Positions 23,264-33,088 are shown, counted from the stretch's first letter. The stretch: DNA of 64,000 nucleotides from CAWCDJ01 sp963796485 (GCA_963796485.1 CAWCLV010000004.1:930001-994000), one strand, 5' to 3'. Program-made: numbers and translations. Notes: a model not told the origin generated them from the sequence alone.

Positions 23264-26200
23264 TCAACCGCATCATCGAGCTCTCGGCGCACAACCGATT
23301 TTTGATTTTCCTGATGGTGGCGGCGGCCGCAATGGCGGGCTGGTGGTCGATGCAGAGCATTCCGCTCGACGCGATCCCGGACCTCAGCGACACCCAGGTG
23401 ATCGTCTACTCGCGCTGGGACCGCAGCCCCGACATCATCGAAGACCAGGTGACGTACCCGATCGTCTCCGCTATGCTCGGCGCGCCCAGAGTGAAGGACG
23501 TGCGCGGCTTCTCCGATTTCGGCTACTCGTACGTCTACATCATCTTCGACGAAGGCACGGACATTTACTGGGCGCGCTCGCGCACGCTCGAATACCTCTC
23601 GAAAATTCAGTCGCGCCTGCCGCAGGGCGTCGGAAACCGAACTCGGGCCCGACGCCACCGGAGTCGGCTGGGTCTTCCAGTACGCGCTGGTGGACGACAG
23701 CCACCGTCACAATCTGGCCGAGCTGCGCTCCTACCAGGACTGGTTCCTGCGGTATCAACTACAGGCCGTTCCGGGGGTTGCCGAAGTCGCGCCGCTCGGC
23801 GGGTTCGTGCGGCAGTACCAGGTGAACGTCGATCCCGACCGCATGGCCGCCTACGGCATCCCGATCTCGAAGGTGATCGCCGCGGTGCGCGGCGGGAACA
23901 ACGACGTGGGCGGCCGCGTCGTGGAATTCTCCGGCCGCGAATACATGGTCCGCGGCCGCGGCTATGCGCGAACCACCAGCGACCTGGCGAATATCTCGCT
24001 GGGCGCGAGCGCCACCGGCGTGCCGGTCCTGGTGCGCGACATCGGCACGGTAACACTCGGTCCGGATATGCGGCGCGGCGTGGCGGATCTCGACGGCAAG
24101 GGTGAGGTCGTTTCCGGAATCGTGGTCATGCGGCAGGGCGAAAACGCTCTGCGCGTGATCGACAACGTCAAGGCAAAGCTCAAGCAGATCGCGCCCAGCC
24201 TGCCGCCGGGCGTCCGAATCGTCACCGCCTATGACCGCTCCGACCTGATCGTCAAATCGATCGACAACCTGAAGCACACCCTCATCGAGGAACTCGCGGT
24301 CGTGGGGCTCGTGATCCTGATCTTCCTGTGGCACGTGCCCAGCGCCGTGATTCCGATTCTCACGATCCCGATCGCCGTGCTGATTTCCTTCATCCCGATG
24401 CGCGCGACCGGCATGAGTTCCAACATCATGTCGCTCGGCGGCATCGCCATCGCGGTGGGAGCCATGGTGGACGCGGCCATCGTGGTGGTGGAACAGACGC
24501 ACAAGAAACTGGAGCACGCGGAGCCGCACTGGACGGCGCAGGATTACCAGCAGGCGATCGTGGGCGCCGTCAAGGAAGTCGGCGGACCGAGCTTTTTCGC
24601 CCTGCTCGTGATCGCGGTTTCGTTCCTGCCGGTGCTCACGCTCGAAGCGCAGGAAGGCCGCCTGTTCAAGCCCCTGGCCTACACCAAGAATTTCGCCATG
24701 ATCGTGGCGGCGGTGCTCGCCATCACGCTCGACCCGGCGCTACGCCTGCTCTTCTTCCGCAAGGACCGGTTCCGGATTCGCCCGCGCTGGCTTTCCGGGA
24801 TCGTGAACGGCGTGCTGGTCGGAACCATCCACTCCGAAGACAAGCACCCTATCAGCCGAATCCTGATGCGCCTCTACGAACCGGTGGTTGCGTGGACGCT
24901 CCGCTGGAAGTGGCTGGTGATCGGCGGCGCGGTGGCGCTGGTCGCGGTCACGGTGCCGGTTTACCAGCACCTGGGCTCCGAATTTATGCCGCCGCTCGAC
25001 GAGGGCGCGCTGCTGTTCATGCCCACCACGCTGCCCGGCATCTCGCTGGCAGAAGCCCAGCGGCTGATGCAGGTACAGGATCAGGTCCTGATGCAGTTCC
25101 CGGAGGTGGAGCGCGTCCTGGGGAAAGCCGGCCGCGCGGAGACCCCCACGGACCCCGCACCGCTTTCCATGATGGAGACGATCATCCTGCTCAAGCCGAA
25201 GTCGCAGTGGCGAAAAAACGTGACGTCCACTGATCAGCTTGTAGATGAGATGAACCGGGCGCTGCAAATCCCCGGGGTCTCGAATGCCTGGACCATGCCG
25301 ATCAGGAACCGGATCGACATGTTGACCACGGGCGTCCGCACTCCCGTAGGCATCAAAATTTTCGGCGCGGACCTCGCCGAGATCGAACGCATCGGGACCC
25401 AAATCGAGCATGTGCTTCCCCAGGTCCCGGGGACCCGGAGCGTCTTCGCCGAACGCGTCAGCGGCGGCTACTTCCTCGACTTCGATCTCAAGCGCGACCA
25501 GCTCGCCCGTTACGGCCTGAGCGTGGACGATGCCCAGATGGTGGTGATGAACGCCATCGGCGGCGAGAACGTCTCGACCGCAATCCAAGGACTGGAGCGC
25601 TACCCCATCAACGTGCGCTACTACCGCGATTCCCGCAGCGACCTCGACCGCCTCAGCCGCGCTCTGGTCCCGGCCATGGACGGCAAAGTGCAAATCCCGC
25701 TGGGACAGATCGCAACCCTGAAGCTGACCACCGGCCCCGGCATGCTGCGCAACGAAAACGGCATGCTCAGCGGCTACGTGTACGTGGATGTGTCCGGCCG
25801 TGATGTGGGGACGTATGTGGCCGAGGCGAAACGCGTGGTGGCCCGCGAGGTCAAGATGCCGCCCGGCTACACGATGACGTGGAGCGGGCAATTCGAGGCC
25901 ATGGCACGAGTGCGAGAGCGGCTGAAAACCGTTCTTCCGCTGACCCTCTTCCTCATCTTTCTGCTGCTGTATCTGAACACGAAATCCACCGCTAAAACGG
26001 TGATGATTCTTCTGGCTGTACCCTTCTCCGCGGTGGGCGCGATCTGGCTGCTGCACCTGCTGGGCTACAACATGAGCATCGGCGTTTGGGTCGGGCTGAT
26101 CGCGCTGATGGGAGTGGACGCCGAGACCGGCGTGTTCATGCTGCTCTATCTGGACCTGGCGTATGAAGAGCGCCGCGCCGCGGGCCGCATGCACAGCATC

Positions 26201-26449
26201 GCGGATTTGCGGGAGGCCATCATCCACGGCGCGGTGCGGCGCATCCGGCCGAAGTTCATGACGGTGGCCACGATGTTCGTGGGACTCGCGCCGATTATGT
26301 GGTCGAGCGGCACGGGCGCGGATGTGATGAAACGCATCGCCGCCCCCATGATCGGCGGCATCTTCACTTCTTTCTTACTTGAGCTGGTAGTTTATCCGGC
26401 ACTTTACGAGGTTTGGAAATGGCAATCGGTAAAACGGCAGGCTGCCTGA
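23260..26449 (+). CDS. cusA: Heavy-metal RND efflux pump CusA/CzcA type (frameshifted)
   Basis: The protein is readable over about 1062 codons but in two frames. The start MINRIIELSAHNRFLIFLMV runs to EYLSKIQSRLPQGV, then one extra base near 23632-23635 (GTCGGAAACC) shifts into ELGPDATGVGWVFQYALVDD and continues to the end. After correction all RND landmarks are present: twelve membrane helices, two periplasmic loops, MSLGGIAIAVGAMVDAAIVV with the proton-relay acidic residues, and the second-half GVWVGLIALMGVDAETGVFM. It exports Cu(I)/Ag(I) or divalent cations with CusB and the TolC-like protein. Read literally the gene is broken; see findings. Confidence 0.85.
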
Positions 26450-27096
26450 TCCTGGCAGGCACAATGTGGGCTTCAGCCGCGCAGTTCACGGTCAGGCACA
26501 AGCATTTGAACGGCTCGTGCACCGGCGTATTGACGGTGGATGAAAACGGCGTGCGCTTTGCCGGACCAAAGGGGCAGGCATGGGAGTGGAACTACACGGA
26601 GATCCAGGAACTCAAGCTCGAGCCCCGCGAGATTGTGTTGGTTTCGTATAGCGACGACCTCCTGGAGTTCGGCGCCGACCGGACTTACCGGTTTGAAGGC
26701 GAAATTCCCGCGCGAGAGTTATACGCCCTTCTGAAAGAGCGCATGGACCAGCGCCTTGTCGCCGCCTTCCCCGAAGAACCCGCGGGGCCGGACTGGAGCA
26801 TCCCCGTCAAGCGCCTGGGCACGCTGCGCGGATCGCAGGGGCACATCGAGTTCAGCCCGGATTCGATCGTGTATTCCACCGATTCCGCCGGCCAGTCGCG
26901 TACGTGGCGGTACAAAGACATCGAGAATATCAGCAGTTCCGGCCCATTCCAACTGACCATCACGACGTGGGAGCGGGCCAGGTCTCACTACGGAGACCGC
27001 AAAGGTTTCAATTTTCAATTGAAAGAACCTATCACCGAAGCCAGGTACAACGCGCTCTGGCTCGAAATCGAAAGGAAGAACGGAAAAATACAATGA
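26419..27096 (+). CDS. Hypothetical exported protein following cusA
   Basis: 225 residues from the ATG at 26419, which lies inside the end of cusA (31-base overlap). It has a signal peptide (MAIGKTAGCLILAGTMWASA) and two similar beta-rich halves: GVLTVDENGVRFAGPKGQAW with WNYTEIQELKLEP in the first, and GHIEFSPDSIVYSTDSAGQS with WRYKDIENISSSG in the second. This looks like an internal duplication of a pleckstrin-like strand pattern that I do not recognise as a named family. It is translated with the efflux genes and with the next small secreted protein (ATGA overlap). Confidence 0.65.
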   Translation: MAIGKTAGCLILAGTMWASAAQFTVRHKHLNGSCTGVLTVDENGVRFAGPKGQAWEWNYTEIQELKLEPREIVLVSYSDDLLEFGADRTYRFEGEIPARELYALLKERMDQRLVAAFPEEPAGPDWSIPVKRLGTLRGSQGHIEFSPDSIVYSTDSAGQSRTWRYKDIENISSSGPFQLTITTWERARSHYGDRKGFNFQLKEPITEARYNALWLEIERKNGKIQ

Positions 27097-27419
27097 AAAA
27101 GCAAATCGCTATCGCAATCGCATCCGCGGCCCTGATGTTCGCCGCCCCGGCCGCCCGGACCTTCACCGGAACCATCACCGACGACATGTGCGCCAAGTCC
27201 GGGCACTCCGGCATGAACATGCCGAGCGATGCCAAGTGCGTCGAGGAGTGTGTGAAAGGCATGCATGGAAAGTACGTCCTGAGCGATGGCAGGAACGTGT
27301 ACGCGCTCAGCGACCAGAAGGCTCCCGCGAAGTTCGCGGCGAAGAAAGTCACGGTCACGGGCACGCTCGACGCATCCGGGAAGACCATCCAGGTCGAGAA
27401 AATCGAAGCCGCAAAGTAG
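27093..27419 (+). CDS. Small secreted protein, DUF5818-like
   Basis: 108 residues with a signal peptide (MKKQIAIAIASAALMFAAPA). The mature part is FTGTITDDMCAKSGHSGMNM, with a cysteine pair in CVEECVKGMHGKYVL and a beta-rich end KKVTVTGTLDASGKTIQVEK. The pattern 'G.i.D..C......m......C...C' with an OB-like tail is typical of short acidobacterial secreted proteins grouped, as far as I recall, under DUF5818. His/Met/Cys-rich composition beside a metal pump fits copper binding, but this is inference. It is the last member of the overlapping efflux operon. Confidence 0.65.
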   Translation: MKKQIAIAIASAALMFAAPAARTFTGTITDDMCAKSGHSGMNMPSDAKCVEECVKGMHGKYVLSDGRNVYALSDQKAPAKFAAKKVTVTGTLDASGKTIQVEKIEAAK

Positions 27420-27441
27420 TTCCCCGGCGGATAATGGCGGT

Positions 27442-27594
27442 ATGCCCGAACCCGAGCATCCCGCCGCGGAATTCTACTGCCCCGCCTGTCGGAAACCGGT
27501 GGACGACCCGCTCGTGTGCGGCGATTGCCACGCCGTGATCTGCCGTGTCTGCGGCACGCCGCTCGAACGCATCGACGACCTCGGGATCGGCTGA
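27442..27594 (+). CDS. Small zinc-ribbon protein
   Basis: 50 residues: MPEPEHPAAEFYCPACRKPV, then CGDCHAVICRVCGTPLERID. Three CxxC knuckles with a following histidine give a double zinc-ribbon or rubredoxin-like fold. It is too short to assign a role. It follows the secreted protein by 22 bases on the same strand and may be the last gene of the transcript. Good conservation of spacing suggests it is real despite its size. Confidence 0.6.
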   Translation: MPEPEHPAAEFYCPACRKPVDDPLVCGDCHAVICRVCGTPLERIDDLGIG

Positions 27595-27688
27595 GGCCGG
27601 CCCGCTCTGTGCGAAGCGGGGCGGTCAACCTTTATTCCGCGATGACCACCGTAATCTGCCCGGGGGCGGGGACGCAAGGCCGCCCGCG

Positions 27689-27904
27689 TTACCAGGGCGA
27701 GTACTTACCGACTAAAACCCCGCCCACGATAATCATGAGCGCGCTCCACCACAGATCGGCGTGCAGGTTCTCCATCACCACGGGATGCGCAGGCGGGAAG
27801 AACAACTCCCAGCACCCCGCGCCCATGATGATGAAGCCGTAAACCATCACGAGAATCCCGATAAAAAACCATATCGGAATACGCCCTTTTTCACCCGGGT
27901 GCAT
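27689..27904 (-). CDS. Small two-helix membrane protein
   Basis: 71 residues from the ATG at 27904. A short basic N-terminus (MHPGEKGRIPIW) is followed by two membrane helices: FFIGILVMVYGFIIMGAG and, after a WELFFPPAHPV loop, LWWSALMIIVGGVLVGKY. A longer frame (to 27961) would overlap the divergent STAS gene and is less likely. No family recognised. It is divergent from the STAS gene, with only about 40 bases for both promoters. Confidence 0.55.
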   Translation of the reverse strand: MHPGEKGRIPIWFFIGILVMVYGFIIMGAGCWELFFPPAHPVVMENLHADLWWSALMIIVGGVLVGKYSPW

Positions 27905-27945
27905 ACCCACTTCGATTGTCACATAATGATCGTCGGAGGTCTTTG

Positions 27946-28320
27946 ATGAGCCTGAAGGCAAACGTCCGACAGTCCGGTGACGTTTCGATCGTCGATCTGG
28001 CCGGCCGCATCACTCTGGGTGAAGGTTCCGGGTTGGTGCGAAACACGATTAAGGAGCTGGTCAGCTCCGGTCGTAAGAACGTTCTTCTCAACCTGAAAGA
28101 CGTCACCTATATCGATAGCGCGGGATTGGGTGAAATGGTCGGCGCGTACGCCTCGGTCACGAACGCCCAAGGCAATATCAAACTGCTTCACCCGCAGGCC
28201 AAGGTCAACGACCTGCTCCAAATCACCAAGCTATACACTGTGTTCGTGGCGTTCGATGACGAGCAGGAAGCGCTCCGCAGCTTCGTTTCGGCTGCCGGCG
28301 GCGGGCGCCTGTTTCTCTGA
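27946..28320 (+). CDS. STAS-domain protein (anti-sigma factor antagonist type)
   Basis: 124 residues forming one STAS domain: VSIVDLAGRITLGEGSGLVR, NVLLNLKDVTYIDSAGLGEM (the phospho-serine region, DSAGL) and IKLLHPQAKVNDLLQITKLY. Such proteins bind anti-sigma kinases and release a sigma factor when dephosphorylated. No kinase or phosphatase partner is adjacent. A GGAGG ribosome site precedes the ATG at 27946; an upstream ATG in frame (27916) would extend it by ten residues into the divergent gene's promoter and is not preferred. Confidence 0.88.
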   Translation: MSLKANVRQSGDVSIVDLAGRITLGEGSGLVRNTIKELVSSGRKNVLLNLKDVTYIDSAGLGEMVGAYASVTNAQGNIKLLHPQAKVNDLLQITKLYTVFVAFDDEQEALRSFVSAAGGGRLFL

Positions 28321-28332
28321 GTGCGTTCGGCG

Positions 28333-29448
28333 TCAGGCGGGTGGCTCCCGGCGTGCAACCCGGGAAACGGCATTGACCAGCTTGCGGTACGGGATATCGT
28401 CCCAATCGGCGAAGGCGAGCCACTCGCCGTCGCGCCAGCTGGAATAATACCAGCGGGCCAGCAGAGCTAAATACTCCTGCCGCTCGCGTACGGTCAGTTT
28501 TCGGTTTTGCGCCATGGCGAACGTCTCGCGCAGTTTGCGATCGAGCGAAATCGTTTTGCCTTCGCGGACCTCGAAGCTGAAGCGTTGCAGAGGTTCCAGG
28601 GTGCCGTCGCGCACGGGCCAAAGCTCCACCGCATCCGGCTCGGCCGACGGTGTAACCGCAACTCCGGCCAACCGGTCGATATCGCGCACTAGTTCGTCGC
28701 GAAGCCTCAGCACCTCCTGCACTTTCTCGAGGCGCTTGTGCTGGCGCGCGGCTTCCTCGAACTGCATTTCCTCGCTCAAGCGGTCGCGCGAATGCTCGAT
28801 GGCCCCGGCCAGAGACTGGCCATCGGTGCGGAGAAACTCCAGGACGCGAGCGACCTCGTGTCCATACTCCTGCGGGCCGACGACTTCCTGGCACGGCCGC
28901 AAACACATCCCCATCTCTCCGTAGATACATCCGGGATGCGCGGGCGATGGCGCGAGGTCCTCCTGGCACCGGCGCATCTGAAACAGATCCAGGAACTGCC
29001 CCTCGAACCGCTCCGCCGAAACCCGTGAGCGGAACGGACCGTAATAGAGCGCCTGCGTGCGGGTGAGTTGCGTGGTGATGTGGCTGCGCGGGTATTCGTT
29101 CGCGAGCACGATTTTGACGTAGGGCGGCATCCGCAACTTCAGAACGTCGAGATATCTCTCAGGGAAGTGTTGCCGCGCCTGCTCGTACAGCACGACGTTC
29201 GATTCCAGCGACGACCCCGTCAGCCGGTATTCGATTCTCCTCACCGTGTGCCGCAGGTTCAGCAGGCGCGAGGGCTTCTCCCGCTCTTTCAGGAGCCGCA
29301 AAAGCCGGCGGCGCAGCAGGTTGGTCTTTGAGAGGTACGGCTCGCCGTCCGAGGGCCAGAGCACGAAGACCGCGGGCTGGTTCGGCAGCGACTCGATTAC
29401 GGCGTCGAGCGCCGCGAGATCGCTGCCGGCTTCGATAGTCCCGGTCAC
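28333..29448 (-). CDS. UvrC-like protein with degenerate GIY-YIG and UVR domain, no endonuclease half
   Basis: 371 residues. The N-terminus aligns with the UvrC GIY-YIG module, but the two signature strands read PAVFVLW and PYLSKT where PGVYLF and LYVGKA are expected, so the nuclease core is probably inactive. The middle keeps YYGPFRSRVSAERF, the cysteine-bearing RRCQEDLAPSPAHPGCIYGE and MGMCLRPC, and a UVR-like helical pair (LSEEMQFEEAARQHKRLEKV). The C-terminal RNase-H-like and HhH domains of UvrC (600+ residues) are missing. Related proteins are known in other acidobacteria as UvrC-domain proteins of unknown role. It overlaps the aldo/keto reductase gene (ATGA). Confidence 0.75.
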   Translation of the reverse strand: MTGTIEAGSDLAALDAVIESLPNQPAVFVLWPSDGEPYLSKTNLLRRRLLRLLKEREKPSRLLNLRHTVRRIEYRLTGSSLESNVVLYEQARQHFPERYLDVLKLRMPPYVKIVLANEYPRSHITTQLTRTQALYYGPFRSRVSAERFEGQFLDLFQMRRCQEDLAPSPAHPGCIYGEMGMCLRPCQEVVGPQEYGHEVARVLEFLRTDGQSLAGAIEHSRDRLSEEMQFEEAARQHKRLEKVQEVLRLRDELVRDIDRLAGVAVTPSAEPDAVELWPVRDGTLEPLQRFSFEVREGKTISLDRKLRETFAMAQNRKLTVRERQEYLALLARWYYSSWRDGEWLAFADWDDIPYRKLVNAVSRVARREPPA

Positions 29449-30419
29449 TCGTAAAGCCGCAGGTACTGCTCGCGGGAGGCGGGCGGGGCCTTCGCAATCG
29501 CCAGGTTTTCCCGCACATGCTCCGGCCGTCCCATGCCCACGAGTGCCACCGCGATCCCCGGCGTGGAGCGCGTGAACTGGATAGCCCGTTGGGCGTCCGT
29601 CTCGAGGCCGGGCAGCAATTCCTGAATCGCGTCCGGCATTTGATCGAGCACCTGGGTCTGCATCAGGGTCGCCGAAGCGACCACTGCGATTCCCAGGCGG
29701 GCCGCCGCGGCGAGCACGCTTTCCGACTCGTCCACGAAGGCCTCGACCATCCCCAAATTGAACGGCAACTGGATAAACCGGAACCGGTGCTCGGCGCCAC
29801 CCTCTTCCTGCGCGATCTGCGCGAGCCGCGGCAGGCTTAGCGCATCCTTCTTGCGGAAACCTTCCCAGGTGGCGGCGCCGTAACGCCGGATCTTCTGCTG
29901 GTCCGCCATTTTTTCCAGGTGGGCAAAGGCACGGCGAATCCGGCTTTCGAAATCCTCGCGGGACCGGACCCCGAGTTGCGTTTCGGGGTTATGGAGATAG
30001 AAGACGTCGAGGGTCTCCACCCCCATGTTGGCGCGGCTGCGATCGATCTGGTCTTCGAGAAACCGCGGCGCCATCGAGTGCATGCCGCCCACCACGTCGT
30101 CTGCGGCCAGGAACGACGGCACGGCACCCGGGGTCAGGAACCCGGCCTTCGTGCAGACCACGACCTCATCGCGTTGCAGGTGCTGAAGCGCGTTCCCGAT
30201 GTCCCGCTCCGACTGCTGGTGCCGGTAGTTGATCGCGGTATCGAAGAAGTTGATCCCGCCCTCGGCAGCCGCCAGCAGCGCCTCGACACTGGCATCCAAA
30301 TAGGTGCCGATCCCGAGAGTCGAGAGCTTGAGGTCGAAGATAGTCCGATAGAAGCCGGCGGCCAGGAAATCCGGGTGGCTCGCGGTATATCGTCCGGTCC
30401 CTTCGGCCGTTGCGTACAC
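29445..30419 (-). CDS. Aldo/keto reductase
   Basis: 324 residues of TIM-barrel aldo/keto reductase. The catalytic tetrad is visible: Asp and Tyr in GGINFFDTAINYRHQQSERD, Lys in VVCTKAGF and His in FYLHNPETQ. The C-terminal cofactor loop is RSTPGIAVALVGMGRPEHVR. The family reduces aldehydes and ketones with NADPH; the substrate is unknown. It lies between thrS and the UvrC-like gene on the same strand, overlapping the latter by four bases and following thrS by only a few bases, so it may be in the thrS transcript. Confidence 0.87.
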   Translation of the reverse strand: MYATAEGTGRYTASHPDFLAAGFYRTIFDLKLSTLGIGTYLDASVEALLAAAEGGINFFDTAINYRHQQSERDIGNALQHLQRDEVVVCTKAGFLTPGAVPSFLAADDVVGGMHSMAPRFLEDQIDRSRANMGVETLDVFYLHNPETQLGVRSREDFESRIRRAFAHLEKMADQQKIRRYGAATWEGFRKKDALSLPRLAQIAQEEGGAEHRFRFIQLPFNLGMVEAFVDESESVLAAAARLGIAVVASATLMQTQVLDQMPDAIQELLPGLETDAQRAIQFTRSTPGIAVALVGMGRPEHVRENLAIAKAPPASREQYLRLYE

Positions 30420-30422
30420 GGT

Positions 30423-32362
30423 CTACTCCGTAGTGGCTTTAGTTTCGATCAGTCCGCGGATTGCCGCCAGGAACTCATCGAGGCTTTTGACTCCCTGGTC
30501 CCCATGCTTCCGGTTGCGGACCGCAACCTGGCCGTTCTGCTGCTCCCGGTCGCCAACCACCAGCATAAAGGGAATCTTCTGCAGTTGAGCTTCCCGGATC
30601 TTCAGGTTCACCTTCTCGGCGCGCTCGTCTATGGTCGCACGAATGCCGGCCGCTTCCAGTCGCTTTTGGATCGACCGCGCCATATTCGGCCTGGCGATCC
30701 GTGATGGGCAGTACGGTGGCCTGCACCGGTGCCAGCCAGACGGGGAACGCACCGGCGTACAGCTCGATCAGGTAGGAGATCATGCGCTCCATCGTGCTGA
30801 CGATGGCCCGATGGATCATCACCGGGCGATGCTCCTTCCCGTCGGCGCCCACGTAGGTCAAACCGAACTGATTCGGAAGATGGAAATCGACCTGGATGGT
30901 GGAATAGGTCTCTTCGTGGCCCATGACGTCGGCCAGTTGGATATCGAGCTTGGGGCCATAGAACGCGGCCTCACCCGGCGCCGCAACATAGGGCAAGCCG
31001 AGCGCGTCCATCGCCTCGCGCAAGCACGCGTTCGCCGAGAGCCCACATTTCGTCGTTGTCGACGTACTTTTCCTTGTCTGCCTTGTCCCGGAGAGAGAGG
31101 CGGTAGCGGTATTGCGTGATGCCCAGGTCGCGATACGCCTGCTTCCACCAGCTTCATCACGGCCGAAAACTCTTCCTTGATCTGGTCCGGCGTGCAGAAA
31201 ATATGGGCGTCGTTCAGCGTCATGCAGCGCACCCGGCTGAGCCCGCTCAACGCTCCCGAGCGCTCATAGCGATACATCGTGCCGAGTTCGGCGATACGGA
31301 CGGGAAGGTCGCGGTAGCTGCGCTGCTTGGACTCGTAGACCAGGATGTGGTGCGGGCAGTTCATGGGCCGCAGCACCATCTGTTCGGTCTCGAGATCCAT
31401 GGGAGGGAACATGCTGTCCTTGTAATGATCCCAGTGGCCCGAGCGCTGATAGAGCTCGACCTTGGCCAGATCCGGAGTATAGACATGCTGGTATCCGGAG
31501 GCCCGTTCGCGCTCCAGAATGTAGTCTTCGAGCAGCCGGCGAATGGTGGCGCCTTTCGGCAGCCACAGCGGCAGCCCTGCCCCGACCACGTCGCTGACGG
31601 TGAAGAGTTCCAGTTCTTTGCCCGAGCTTGCGATGGTCGCGGCGCCGGGCTTCCTCCAGCCGGTTCAGGTAATCTTCAAGGTCCTTCTTCGTGAAGAAGG
31701 CCGTGCCGTAGATGCGCTGGAGTTGCTTGTTGTGTTCGTTGCCCTTCCAGTAGGCGCCGGCGATGGAGAGCAGCTTGAAAGCCTTGATCTTGGACGTGTT
31801 GGGTACGTGCGGTCCGCGGCAGAAATCGATGAACTGAGGACCGAGCGTGTATTCGCGAGAAGACCTCGCCCGCGCGCTCGGTGATCAGTTCGCACTTCAT
31901 CCAGGCATCGCCGTACTTTCGAAGGCCCTCTTCCTTGCGGGTATATACACGCTCGTAGGGAACGCTCCGGGCCTGGATCTCCCACATTTTCTTCTCGATT
32001 TTTTCGAGATCTTCCGGAGTGAACGGGGTGGCGCGATCGAAATCGTAATAGAACCCGCTATCGATCGGGGGACCGATTCCCAGTTTGGTCTCCGGGTAAA
32101 GCTCAAGAACCGCGGCGGCGAGAAGGTGAGCGGTAGAGTGGCGGTAAACGTTCAGCGCTTCGGGGTCTTTGGCCGTGAGAATCTGTACGTTTGCATCCGC
32201 CTCGATGGGCCGCGTGAGATCGTATAGTTCTCCGTTCACCTTGGCCACGATTGCGGCGTCCGCCAGACGCGGGCTGATCGATTTGGCGATATCGATGGGC
32301 GCCGTCCCTGCCGCAACAGACTGTTTACTGCCGTCGGGCAGCGTGATCTCGATGTTACTCAT
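30423..32362 (-). CDS. thrS: Threonyl-tRNA synthetase, interrupted by five single-base insertions
   Basis: Piecing frames together gives a full-length ThrRS (about 645 residues). It has the TGS domain from MSNIEITLPDGSKQSVAAGT, the editing domain with YRHSTAHLLAAAVLELYPET, GAGLPLWLPKGATIRRLLED, the zinc cysteine in LRPMNCPHH, motif 2 TMYRYERSGALSGLSRVRCM, motif 3 with MIHRAIVSTMERMI, and the anticodon-binding end KVNLKIREAQLQKIPFMLVV. One extra base is needed at each of about 31855, 31622, 31141, 31022 and 30681 to explain the breaks. Between breaks the protein is perfectly conserved, so decay is not evident. ThrRS is normally essential; the rpmI/rplT/infC genes that often follow it are absent. 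Confidence 0.85.
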
Positions 32363-32467
32363 AGGGAAATTTCAGCGTATCACAGTGACTCCGGGCACTC
32401 CGACCGGCGCTCCCGGCCCGGCGGGCCCGGCGGGCCGGACATTTTCCGGTATCATGAGAGTGCGCTC

Positions 32468-33088
32468 ATGCCCGTCTCCGACCAGGCTGGAACAGACGAA
32501 GCCGTTCTGGTGACACAATCCAAAGAAGGCGATACCCGGGCCTTCAATGAATTGGTGCGCCGATACGAGAGCAAGATCTTTCGTCTCGCGCAGCACATCA
32601 CCCAGAACCGCGAAGATGCCGAGGACGTTCTTCAAGAATCCTTCCTCAAGGCATACGAGCATCTCGATCAATTCAAAGGCGATTCCAAGTTCTACACCTG
32701 GATTGTACGGATCGCCGTGAACCAGGCGCTGATGAAACTCCGGCGTCGCAAGACAAGCAGAGCGGTATCCCTCGACGAGCAGATCGACACCGGCGAAGAC
32801 ACGGTGGTGCGCGAGATTGCAGCGTGGGACGAGGACCCGGAACAGCGCTTTTCGCGCGAAGAACTTGGTTCGATTCTGGACGAAGCCATCCAGAGTCTCG
32901 ACCCTCCATACCGCTCCGTTTTCGTACTTCGAGACATCGAAGAATTATCAACGGAGGAAACGGCGGAAGCGCTTAGCCTTTCCGTACCGGCGGTGAAGAG
33001 CAGGCTCCTGCGGGCGCGGTTGCAGTTGCGCGAGAAGCTGACCCGCTACTTCAAGCGCAAGGGAGACGATGCCTTTGCTTACCTGTAA
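32468..33088 (+). CDS. ECF-type RNA polymerase sigma factor
   Basis: 206 residues. Region 2 is AFNELVRRYESKIFRLAQHI with EDAEDVLQESFLKAYEHLDQ and YTWIVRIAVNQALMKLRRRK. Region 4 is SLDPPYRSVFVLRDIEELST followed by ETAEALSLSVPAVKSRLLRA. There is no region 1 or 3, so this is a group 4 (RpoE-like) sigma factor for envelope or stress responses. The next gene, overlapping its end by 20 bases, encodes its likely zinc-binding anti-sigma factor. A TATCAT box lies at 32450-32455. Divergent from thrS. Confidence 0.93.
   Translation: MPVSDQAGTDEAVLVTQSKEGDTRAFNELVRRYESKIFRLAQHITQNREDAEDVLQESFLKAYEHLDQFKGDSKFYTWIVRIAVNQALMKLRRRKTSRAVSLDEQIDTGEDTVVREIAAWDEDPEQRFSREELGSILDEAIQSLDPPYRSVFVLRDIEELSTEETAEALSLSVPAVKSRLLRARLQLREKLTRYFKRKGDDAFAYL

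Noticed and set aside
24740..26227. 495-residue minus-strand open frame opposite cusA
   Set aside because: Antisense of the RND pump; His/Gln-rich shadow translation without recognisable domains.
30423..32362. Programmed frameshifting in thrS
   Set aside because: Five separate shifts, all in the same direction and without slippery heptamers or stimulatory structures, are not a plausible programmed mechanism.
32413..32438. Collagen-like Gly-Pro-Ala repeat in the gap before the ECF sigma gene
   Set aside because: Only a few codons long and caused by a GC palindrome (CCGGCCCG/CGGGCCGG); no gene is there.
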